This document shows positions 55,147 to 64,000 of a DNA stretch of 64,000 nt, piece by piece (within the stretch, counting starts at the first letter, position 1; each line of letters begins with the position of its first letter). The stretch spans positions 145,194 to 209,193 of the forward strand of contig JAULBX010028160.1 of NCBI GenBank assembly GCA_032358255.1, read 5' to 3'. The notes under the pieces were generated by a model. It worked only from the letters and a program-made list of their open reading frames with translations. It did no database searches and was not told where the DNA came from. The DNA is from Heterotrichella gracilis (lineage: Eukaryota > Sar > Xanthophyceae > Tribonematales > Xanthonemataceae). A program made the translations under genes and the position numbers.

Positions 55147-56083
55147 ACGTCAAGGTTGACGAGATGGGCGCTGGCTGTACCCTGCCACGGTGAAGTTGGA
55201 ATAGAAGCCAGGGTTGTGGCGGGTGTCATGTGCTGCGTGCCATGAGCCGTGTGCTGGCCACCGTTGTTGCCTGCTTGGCGCTTGAAATGCCACAACCCAA
55301 TATTGGGTTCCAAGTAGCGCGTTGTGCGCAGCCACGAGCCCCGCGTGCAGGCCTGCCACTCCTCGATGCACCAAGCTTCAGCTGTCGTCACATGGGCATG
55401 CCCAGCTGCGTCAATATAGGTCCTCGTTGGTGCTCTGTCCACTTCTATGCCCTTTGCGTTTTGCTACAAGCCATTTTGTGTTATACACGCCCAATAGGTT
55501 TGGTATCCGAGCTGCCCAACACCTTGTCACATATGCATGCATGCATGCATATAGTTGGACCGATGTTCTCTTACATGTCCATGAACAACGATAGCACGCA
55601 ATAGTCACTGCATTTGTTCAACGCCAGTTGTTGCACTTCCAGTATTGCTATACTTTGAGCCGTTTATGTTGTAAAAAAAGTTGCTTCCATCAATTGTGTC
55701 AACTTTTGATTTCGATGATTATTCTGATATGGCAGAAACAAGGCGATTTTTGCCCAACTTTCTGTGGGCAACTAAAATGGGTTCTTGTCTCAAAACACTT
55801 GTATGGCACTTCTTAGCACCTTGAGAGCAACCAGTGGCCCCATATTCCGCGACAACTACGCGAGAGGCCGTCTCCTTCGCACAACTGGGATCAGTTTGAC
55901 ATGCATATAGCGGCATCCACCCCGCATGTCTTGAGAAACTTGGGAAACGCGCGACTTCAGGGCCACACATGCAAGCCAAAGGTTGTACAGCGTTACTCGA
56001 ATTGTTCATTTTTGTAGCTAACATGACATTCAAGTAGTTCAGACGTGCAACTGAGGTGACATCACAGTGAAACTTAGATTGCG
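55147..56083. promoter_or_regulatory. Shared upstream region of the PC-esterase (-) and coiled-coil (+) genes
   Basis: This is a 937-bp head-to-head spacer. Next to the PC-esterase start, 55131-55442 on the minus strand is open and reads ACTRGSWLRTTRYLEP, which looks protein-like (a Cys-x-x-Gly-x-Trp pattern), yet it does not join the gene model. A (TGCA)n-type run, ATGCATGCATGCATGCATA, is at about 55532-55550. No TATA box is evident. Confidence 0.35.
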
Positions 56084-57392
56084 ATGGGGCCACCCAACTC
56101 CACAGAACTCCAAACTGCGGAAAGGCTGGCGAGGGCCGCAGAGAAACGAGCTGAGGAATTCTTCGAATCCAACAAACGTCTGCGCGCTGCACTATCGAAG
56201 ACTGAAATGGTACCCAAACTGTGTGCCCATGCATATATTAACAGAGCCTCTTATACATATCTGAGGACTGCAACTTCGATGTGTGGGCAGGCCTATTTGC
56301 TTGTGTCGGGCTTGTAACGCACTGGTTGCAGCATGGGGACCCTGCTGAAGCGATGGATTCCTCAAAACCCTATGATGAGCAATTTATAGAGCGTGATGTC
56401 AACAGGTGTGGAGGCTGAATGTTGACTAAACCCACTAGTTTTGTTCCAGGAGCTCGAGACTGTGGCCACCCGGAGTGCAGCTTGTGCAGAAAAGTGTGCT
56501 GGGCTGGAAGCAGAGAAGCTAGTGGCTGAGATGGCCTTGCAAAAGCTTCAGACCTCATCGTTCTCCCGAGATGGCGGGAGTATGTTGGAGCGGCTTGCCG
56601 AGCTGAAAGACAGTGTCAAGGACAGGAATAACGTGATATCGCAGCAGCAAGATATAATCAGGGCCAAGGATGCAAAGATAGCTGAGCTGCAGCAAGAGGT
56701 AGCGATGCCTGCACAGCTGCACGTTGCAGGCGGTGGAGTCCCCCAAAAACCACGCGAAACAGTCTGCAGCGCTGCGTCAAGTTGCAGACCACACTGCGTT
56801 GCTGCAGGGATGTATGCACTGCGCCTTTGCTGCAGGGTGTGCACTGATTTTACATCACAAGATATGATATGGAAGCGTGTTGGTTGCAGGTGGCAGCTGA
56901 ACCAACCGCTCGCTGGCCATTCCAGCAGCCATCCCGCCAGCACCAGTGCAAGCGCACACCATCTGGAAGACACAATCCGCACCCTGGCCTTGCAGCTGCA
57001 GCAGCGACAGCAGCTGTTGGACTGCGCTGAGCAGGATAAGGCAGCACTCCTGGACCATGTTCAGGTAATGCGCACTACTGTTACTAATAGGGTTTGGGTG
57101 TTTAGGGTGTGCAAGGGGTAGGGGTATTACACTGTTGGCTCGCATGCGGTGCGCTGCTCAGTGCCAGATTGTCATTTTGAAAGGTCTGGGTGTATGCACG
57201 AGAGCAGACAGGAGTGCTACGAAAATTTATCTGCATCAACCGTTGCATCACTTGACACGCGTGCCTGGTTTTCCTGCGCAGGAGCTGTATTTGAAGCTGG
57301 AAGACAAACAGATTGGTGTGAATGGCGGGGCTGCTACAAATACAGGCACAGTGCCAACAAGAATTTTTTCGATTGAACCAGGTGACACATAA
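56084..57392 (+). CDS. Unrecognised 217-residue coiled-coil protein
   Basis: Four exons, 56084-56209, 56450-56698, 56897-57064 and 57282-57392, give 217 residues, all joining in phase 0. The exon 3 acceptor is the second CAG (56894-56896); using the first leads to a stop. The protein is largely heptad-like: ERLARAAEKRAEEFFESNKR, then CAEKCAGLEAEKLVAEMALQ, then DRNNVISQQQDIIRAKDAKI. After a Ser/His/Ala-rich linker it continues LALQLQQRQQLLDCAEQDKA and ends in a short non-helical tail (IFSIEPGDT). There is no membrane helix or catalytic motif. It could be a cytoskeletal, flagellar or basal-body scaffold, but nothing in the sequence decides this. It is the only gene here in which I saw no partial exon copies. 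Confidence 0.72.
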
Positions 57393-57559
57393 GAGCGAAA
57401 GAGCTAGTAAATGCCATGTCACACAATCTGGCAGTGAAAGACAGCCAGTATAGAGATCCACAGGCTAGCATTCTGGTGTACTTTCAAGTAATGGTAAATT
57501 GGCAAAGATGTTGATGATTTGCAACTGTATGCCCAAATTAGCCTCAGGCTGAGCTTAGG

Positions 57560-59711
57560 TCACGTCCCTTTATTCTTTTCAGATGCTTGTTTAGCTGCTA
57601 CTGGAGACCCAGCCGCTGTTGTTTTGCCCTTTATTGCTGCAATCTTGGGTGATTTGGGTCCTGGACTTGAGTTTGCACCCTTTGATTTTCCTTTCTTCTT
57701 TCTCAATGCCAGCAGCCTCTGCTGCTCCTCTTCTTGCTGCTGCCTGGCTTCCTCCTCAGCCTACAGAACACCAATGACCAAAGTCAAAACTTCCATAGCT
57801 GGCAAACTTTTTCCCCTAGAAGTGAAATGGGTGATTGATCATGGACACTGCTTGGCCACCGTACGTCACATGGTGATCAGCAGACTGCATGCATGCACTG
57901 TATGTACCGCACATGTTTGGGCACACCATGGTGTTCAAATACACCATCATTGGTACGCCATGCATCACCAGCCTAGGTCATGTTTCCCATGATGAAGTCC
58001 CACTACGCTTGGTAATTAACTAAAATTAGAAACGGCTACAGCATGGTGATATAGCAATCAATCTATGAGTGGGTTATGCTACCTTTAGCCGCTCTTCTTC
58101 TGCAAGCCGTCGAGCAGCATCCTCCTTGGCCTCCTTCTCTGCTCTTACCTCAAGCTCGTGCAGCCTGGCTGCTTCCTCTGCTTCAGCCTGCAACCTCGCT
58201 GCGTGCTGGCGCTCAGCCTCTTCTTGCTGTGCCCTGTAAACCAACCACCCATTATTGGTTAGGAGTCCATATACAAGCATGGCGACAGTGCTGTGCCCTG
58301 TAACCAATCCAGCCATTGTTGGTTAGGAGTCACTATACAAGCATGGAGACAGTGCTGTACAGCACTGTTTCCATGGTTACAGGGCCCTGTAACTTAGCCA
58401 GCCATTATTGGTGAGGAGTCCCAATTAAATCATGGAGACTGGCGGCGCAGGTACCGCTCGGTGCCACTGCAGTCGTGACAGAAAATGCAAATTGTTGTGC
58501 AGAGCTAATTGCATTGCAAAACAAGCGTAGTAGGCGATGTTTATGGATGCAAATTCTGCCATGATAGCTGGTGTAAATCAAGGAGTTTTGAGGTATTTTA
58601 CCATTCTATCGATGCAGTCTCACTTGTGCAGTGCAGCTTCAACCTCCTCCTCTTCTATCCGTTTCCTTTCAGCAGCCGCTTGCATATACTCATTGTATAT
58701 TTCGGTGCGCGCTGCATCCCCTCCAGCCTTCACTCGGTTCAATAGCGCCACAACAGCTGGCTTTGTTGTAACCTGCTCCACTGTATTCCCATAATTGTTG
58801 CTTTTGCTCTGCAGGGCAACAAAACATAATATTTATATATCAGCAACAATGCATTGCGCCTTTTATCTGCCTTTATCTGCATGCGCAGTGCCAGTGTCTA
58901 TCTGGTTGCAAATCATTTTTCAATTTGCAGTGCAAGAGCCAAAAAACAATTCACACAATTAACTTTTAGTGCTCACCAGTGTCGCACCACCATGCAGCAA
59001 GATGGCCATTGCATCTGGATGGCCCTGGCTTGCTGCAATGTGCGCTGCCGTGTTGCCAATGGAATCTTGGGCGTCCTGAGAGCCCAACAGGGTGAGAGTG
59101 AACGCCGCACTGTGGTTGTAGCCCCTCCAAGCAATGCAACGCTACCGACCATTTTACAGTTTCAAGTGCCGCACTGTGATAGTGTATTCAATAATACATT
59201 ATCACTTTTTTACTGAGGATAACAAGGGTTCCCTTCATTTACAAGGAACGCACAATAAGAAAGCCAGCATTTTGGGATGCCAGCTCTTCATGATTAGCTT
59301 AGAAACCGCACCACATTGTGCCAGTGGCTGATTAGCAGCTCGATGGCTTCCAGAGCTCCATAGTAGGCTGCCCAGTGCAGAGGCAGGTCCTGGCCCGACC
59401 ACACCCCTTGGTCAACAGAAAATGCCCTCCTATTTCCGCTCTGAGTCAGCGTTGCCTTGACTTCCTCCCACCGCTGTTGCTTGCACAGCTGAGTCCTGCG
59501 AGGCGTAGTCACAGTGGTGGGATGCTGGAGAATTCAGTGCCAGACACAATCAGCACACAACCTATCAGTGGGTAACAGGTGGGTCCTTTGAGGTGCAGTT
59601 GAGCCAACCCAGTGTGGGGATGCAAGGGGTGCTGCTCATTCGAAGGAAAGGTCAACTCTGACTGAATAGTTCGTTTTGCTGTACTTACAGGAACTGAACG
59701 GTGTCGTCCAT
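57560..59711 (-). CDS. Ankyrin-repeat protein with charged coiled-coil C-terminus
   Basis: Six exons, 59711-59689, 59495-59312, 59075-58977, 58808-58624, 58233-58083 and 57760-57560, give 280 residues. The 23-base first exon (MDDTVQFL) is required because the next exon has no ATG. Two to three ankyrin repeats occupy residues ~40-125 (PLHWAAYYGALEAIELLISH and GNTAAHIAASQGHPDAMAIL, then NNYGNTVEQ). From ~150 to 230 a highly charged helix follows (ERKRIEEEEVEAAL, ARLQAEAEEAARLHELEVRA). A Lys-rich tail (LRKKKGKSKGA) ends the protein. Ankyrin repeats mediate protein binding; the partner is unknown. It is convergent with the coiled-coil gene, with only 167 bases between the two stops. Confidence 0.82.
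58231..58430 (-). repeat. Copies of the ankyrin gene exon 5 acceptor region
   Basis: GCCCTGTAA-CCA-CCA-CCATTATTGGTTAGGAGTC-like units start at 58231 (the real acceptor), about 58294 and about 58383. The unit is 63-89 bp. Here mainly intron sequence plus a few exon bases is duplicated. Confidence 0.78.
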
Positions 59712-60940
59712 CGCAGTGCCTTTGGTTGGCTGATAATATCAAGTTGCAAGGGATGAGCGATGGACTTTGTTCAGTAGCCAACGTCGGCAAGGCTATTGCA
59801 TAGTAACGGGCCTTTTGTTGACTCGTATGCCCCACAAAGACCACCTATAGCAAGGCGACGGTTCTAATGAATACTTAATTGGGCACAGATGAGGAGTCAA
59901 CCCCGCACAGTTGCAGCCTGTTTGCTCGGCATGCTCGAATGGCAAATATGCATGTCTCTGGAACATGACCCATGTAACGAAGACAAAACAGCGCGCGCAC
60001 CTCAGCCAACAAGATGTAAGGTGTTTAAAACTCTCACAGTGCAAGTATATGCACTGTGGAGCTTTCAACCTCGCGCACATATGCATGCCATACGGCTGGT
60101 CAAACCCTTACTTAGGGCCTCAGCAGAGCCTCTGGACTTGGGCTATGCATACAGTGTGTTGCAGCCCGGCTTCGGTGAAGTGCGGTACTGTATTCTGCAC
60201 TTTAGAGACCGGTGTTACTTCAAGCGACGGAGTCACTCTTTTGAAAAGAGCCGCTTGATCCGGAAGGCATCAAGTGGCAATGCCTACAGGCGGTTCCGCA
60301 GTTGGGGATCCTTGCGGCAGGCCCTGTTGAACTTTCAAGACCACCCATCTTGCCAGGCATGACAATGTGACAATAACCAATGGCATCATCCCCATATGAC
60401 AAGTAACCCGGGCTCTAAGAGCTGCAACAACAGTTGGCATTGGCCCGGAGGCCACTGGCACAGTGTGGTTTGCTCACCTTAGCCGCGGTATGATAATGTG
60501 ACAATAACCAATGGCAATATTTAATACAGCAATGCTTGTTTGGTGCAGGAGTAAATAGGGCATTTACGGTAAAAGTGGCGCCGCACATGCGCTGAAAGTC
60601 AGATGGTTGCCGTCGGGAATAGAGATACTTTTGAAAGCTGCTGAACACAGACTGTTGTTGCTAGTCAATACCGAGGCTGAAAAGCTTTGGTGCAGTACAC
60701 CGTATTGCACATAGAACAGCATAAGAGAGGCTTTGGAGCTGGAAGCTCATGCCATAGTCAACTAGGTGGAGGGAGTCTGGAAATTCTTGCCAGCGTCGGG
60801 GGATTAAACAAAATGAGCGCAGACCGAATTTACTCGCCAGCGCCTCAAGAGAGCAGCACACTCAAGATAGTGTTGGGCAGGGCCTCACACTCTTGCAGAC
60901 CTTCTGACTAGCTCACTCTACCTCCAGTGCCACCGCCGAG
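59712..60940. other. Intergenic region upstream of the ankyrin gene
   Basis: A 22-base direct repeat (ATGTGACAATAACCAATGGCA) occurs at about 60365 and 60495. No gene is supported; the ~150-codon open stretches lack family features. Confidence 0.4.
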
Positions 60941-61400
60941 TCAGCCCTAGAGCTGCGCCACGCTTTTTGCACCTGGAAGTATGAAGCAGGTGGGGGAGGA
61001 CACCGCTCTCACACACTGTTGGACTGCGCATCAAACGCTGCGGAAACGCAAACCAGCGCCTTCAGCACTGCTGAATAGCTCTGGACCATTGACCTGCGCA
61101 TCAGTCACTGCTGAACCACTGGATTCTCCAACCATGCCAAGGGTGTCCCTCAGTGCTGCGCCACGCTCTCCAGCAACAGGAAGTAGGAAGTAGGCAGGGG
61201 AGGACAACGCCCGCAAACGCTGCTGGACTGCACATCAACCACTGTGGATATTGACCTGCCTGTCAGTCACTATTTGAACTGATATCCAGATTGCCCCCTC
61301 CCACCCTGCCGAGGCTGCCCCTCACTGCTGCGCCACGCTCTTAAGCACCTGGATGTAGCTGGTGGGGGGGGGCAACGCCCTCAAACGCTGCTGGACCTTG
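60941..61400 (-). repeat. Three-step ladder of the EPSP synthase terminal exon
   Basis: The exon end around the stop (GCTGCGCCACGCTCTCCAGCACC, parent 61483-61515) recurs at about 61325-61365, 61150-61190 and 60950-60990. The linkers (GGAGGACAACGCC...GCTGGACTGC) are also repeated. The unit is about 165-200 bp, and decay is greatest in the farthest copy. Confidence 0.88.
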
Positions 61401-61482
61401 CATACGCTGGATCATTGCGCTGCGCATCAGTCGTTGCTGAGCCATTGGATTGCCCCACCAAACCCTGCCAAGGCTGATCCCC

Positions 61483-63843
61483 TCAGTGCTGCGCCACGCT
61501 CTCCAGCACCTGGAAGTATGTGGGGAAGGTCTTGCCGGTGCACTTGGGGTCGTTGATGGTGATGGGCACCCCCGCGCATGCAGCCAGTGAGAAGGCCATG
61601 GCCATCCGGTGGTCATCGTAGGTGTCGATCTCAGCCGATCGCACCTGCAAAGCGGAGGAATTGTATACAGGGCCTATAAAGATGGGAATGAGGAAGAGGG
61701 CGGCGAGAAGGGGAGGACATGATAAAGAAGGGGGAGGAGGGCCTCACGGAATTTGGAAGGGGGTAACCTTCATCAACTACGCCTGAGCGGGTACCTGGAT
61801 CAGTAATTGCACCCCTTACGACAATCACACATTAATCCCACCCCTACACCCCAATCGCCCCCAGGTTTCCAAACTTCGCTGGAATCGCTTTCATGCGCTC
61901 ATGTACACTACCTAAGAACAAGCAGAGTAGGCAGCAAGCACACAGGAATCGAGCAGTAATTGCATCTACATGCCCTCATGAACTATATTGACTAAACAGC
62001 CAGAGTAGGTACCAATCACACAGTAATTGCTCTGCACATGCGGCGCAGCCATGCAGTCATCGCACCTGCGCGGGTGGCTCGATCACGCAGTAATCCCGCC
62101 CCTCCACCACGATTGCCCCCAGTTTGCCCAGCTCCGCCACGATTGCCTTCATGCGCTCCGTCTCCTTCACCCGCCAGTTGTACACGTCGCGGATGGCGGT
62201 GGTGCCGTTGGCAAACAGCGCGGCCACAGCCAGGGTCATGGCGGCGTCGGGGATGTCGTTGCAGTTGTGGTCGATGGCCTGGAGCTGGCCTCGAGGGGGC
62301 CCTGCGGGGGAAATGAATACAAAAGAGTCAACATTACTGCAAGTATTTCTACGGATGCGTAAAGAACACATTGCAGTTGTGGTGAAAGGCATGGCGCTGG
62401 CAGGGAGGATCACACAATCTATACAAAAGTATCACAATGTAAAATATATGTTTACAAAAATCTACCCGTGATGGTGATCGCGTATGGCTCCCACTCCACC
62501 TTGGCCCCCATATGCATCACCATGAGAGAACTTTTATGTACTCCAATATATACGCATATTTAAATTTGATTGACTACGATTTGCTTTTCCGAGAGTAGAC
62601 ACACGGTATTTTATGATCCCCCTTTTATCCCCCAGACGACCTACCCGTGATGGTGATCGCGTATGGCTCCCACTCCACCTTGGCCCCCATCAGCCCCATG
62701 ACCTCAGCAAAGCGCACATCGCCCTGCAGGCTGTCGGACCCGCACCCCTCCACGCGTATTTTGCCCCCCGTAATGGTGGCCCCCGCCAGGAAGTAGGAGG
62801 CAGAGGATGCATCCCCCTCCACGTATGCCTGTCCCGGGGACTTGTAGGTCTGGCCGGCGGGGATGCGGATGTGCTGCAGCCCATCCACCAACTCCACCTG
62901 TGGGTGTGAGGGGGTAAATTCAATAATAGGATTAACATACATTGTTCTTGACAATTGAAATTTGTAGACCTTGCCAGCAAGGATGCCCAATAGATGCCCA
63001 TTAGGTGCCCATTACATGCCATCCGACCATCCACCACCTCTTACATCATGTGCCAATCAGAAAGGCAACATTGAGGGCACCCCCTGCTCCCGCTCCCAGT
63101 TCCACCAGCCTCCCCACACCAACCCCCATCCGCCACCCACCTCCACTCCAAAGCGCTGCATGAGCTTGACCGTCATGTCCACGTAGGGCTTGGACACAAG
63201 CTCATCGGTGATGCGGATGTTGATAGCGCCCTCGCCCACCGCCAGTGGCGCCGCCATCAGCAGGGCAGTCAGGTACTGGCTGCTCACCGAGCCGCTCAGG
63301 TTGACCTGTGGTGGGTGGATTTAGGGTTTAGGGCTTTCCACATGTATGGGCTAGGGTTTCCATATGCCGGGTACTGGCTGCTCACTGACCCGCACAGGTT
63401 GTCCTGATGGGGCCAGGGAGCGATGTTGACGCGGATGTCCTAGGCTTACTTATTATACTCAGCCTATTCCATATTGAGCAAGGCAGACTGTCCTAGGCAG
63501 TATGGCAAGTGACAAGTCACTTCCCCTTGCACCCATGGCCTTTCCTTCCCCTCACGCACCTTTCTGACTGGCAATCGATTTGTATGGTTGTAGCGCATGT
63601 AGCCAGCTACATAGGTATATTTTTACCTAGTTTACACATTTTATTTGCCTCACCGTTCCAGTTGGCAGCCCCTCAGCCACCACCCTCACTGGCGGGCAGC
63701 CTGTGCCTAGGGTACAGCTGGCATCAACCCCAAGCTGCACCAAACCATCCACCAGGTCCTGGATGGGCCGCTCCCGCATGCGCTCCACGCCATCGAGCAC
63801 AAAGGTACCCCGGCCGGCGGCAGCAACGGCGGCGGTCAGTGGC
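61483..63843 (-). CDS. aroA: EPSP synthase, C-terminal part (5' exons outside window)
   Basis: Five exons, 63843-63654, 63305-63141, 62897-62645, 62301-62066 and 61644-61483, encode about 334 residues to the stop; the N-terminus lies beyond the right edge. The enzyme joins shikimate-3-phosphate and PEP in the plastid shikimate pathway. Visible hallmarks are PLTAAV (the end of the conserved GNAGTAMRPLTAAV element, including its Pro), [73 protein letters not shown] with the catalytic Asp, WRVKETERM with the catalytic Glu and Arg, DDHRMAMA, and [12 protein letters not shown]. Nothing suggests loss of function. Being a stand-alone enzyme rather than part of a pentafunctional AROM protein fits the green lineage. 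Confidence 0.96.
62462..62520 (-). repeat. Copy of the end of EPSP synthase exon 62645-62897
   Basis: It is identical to 62641-62695 over about 50 bases, including the GGTAG donor, and then diverges. The copy is 180 bp downstream on the transcribed strand and looks recent. Confidence 0.93.
63362..63408 (-). repeat. Copy of the start of EPSP synthase exon 63141-63305
   Basis: GGTACTGGCTGCTCACTGACC and following bases match 63272-63310, with changes. The copy lies just upstream on the transcribed strand, next to TTTAGGGTTTAGGG. Confidence 0.8.
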
Positions 63844-64000
63844 CTGCAAGAGGGTGCATGGAGAGTTAGGGTCTGGGGAGGTATAGTTAGTTAGTTAGTT
63901 AGTTAGTTACATGCATTCCAGCAAAAATAGCCAGATTAGCAGTCAGTCTTGCACATGCGGCGCCACGCAGCTCTTTCCTGGCACTGTTTGAACCATCTAT
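63844..64000. other. EPSP synthase intron at the right edge
   Basis: It contains a GTTA microsatellite (about 63885-63908). No exon is seen before the window ends. Confidence 0.6.

Noticed and set aside
1-64000. A chromosome end or true telomere
   Set aside because: The TTTAGGG-like tracts are short, degenerate, in both orientations and inside introns of active-looking genes; none is a long terminal array.
1-64000. tRNA or rRNA genes
   Set aside because: I looked for cloverleaf-like GGTTCGAAT-type T-loops and rRNA core sequences and saw none that were convincing.

Overview
The window looks like nuclear DNA of a green alga, probably Chlorophyceae in the Chlamydomonadales. The supported genes are intron-dense (2 to 12 introns each, GT-AG with two likely GC-AG cases). 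They encode plant or algal proteins: a thylakoid-lumen cyclophilin, a plastid DUF2358 protein, a separate-gene EPSP synthase and a mitochondrial-type uS15. The introns are littered with degenerate TTTAGGG/CCCTAAA tracts. TTTAGGG rather than TTTTAGGG would fit a Haematococcus- or Dunaliella-like lineage better than Chlamydomonas itself, but that is inference. There are two assembly gaps. I see no bacterial, phage, organellar, CRISPR, rRNA or tRNA features.

Layout, left to right: 3' part of a TBC1D20-like Rab GAP (+, 38-2223); DMAP1/SWC4 chromatin subunit (+, 4781-8075); aminopeptidase P (-, 9281-16079) divergent from mitochondrial uS15 (+, 16856-18484); an unrecognised 99-residue single-pass membrane protein (-, 20454-21673); lumenal cyclophilin (-, 22963-24327) divergent from a DUF2358 protein (+, 24844-26522); membrane-anchored pfkB-type sugar kinase (+, 28221-31845); unrecognised 286-residue protein (-, 34760-37573); MFSD6-like transporter (-, 38573-43281) divergent from an unrecognised, probably plastid-targeted protein (+, 44098-49103, with a gap); SGNH/PC-esterase family membrane protein (-, 50432-55146) divergent from a coiled-coil protein (+, 56084-57392); ankyrin-repeat/coiled-coil protein (-, 57560-59711); and the C-terminal part of EPSP synthase (-, 61483-63843), cut by the window edge. 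Exon phases were checked by hand and agree across every junction, apart from one homopolymer frameshift in the aminopeptidase. The genes do not form a pathway; this is ordinary eukaryotic gene order with several head-to-head pairs.

The most striking signal is not a gene. At least 14 of the 15 genes carry same-strand, partial, decaying copies of their own exon ends, about 40-200 bp each. Each copy spans a splice junction or the stop codon and lies in the adjacent intron or 3' flank, very often next to a TTTAGGG-like tract. Many form ladders of three to six copies that decay with distance from the working exon. A few copies keep an open reading frame and splice signals and could be alternative exons, most clearly a second terminal exon of the TBC1D20-like gene.
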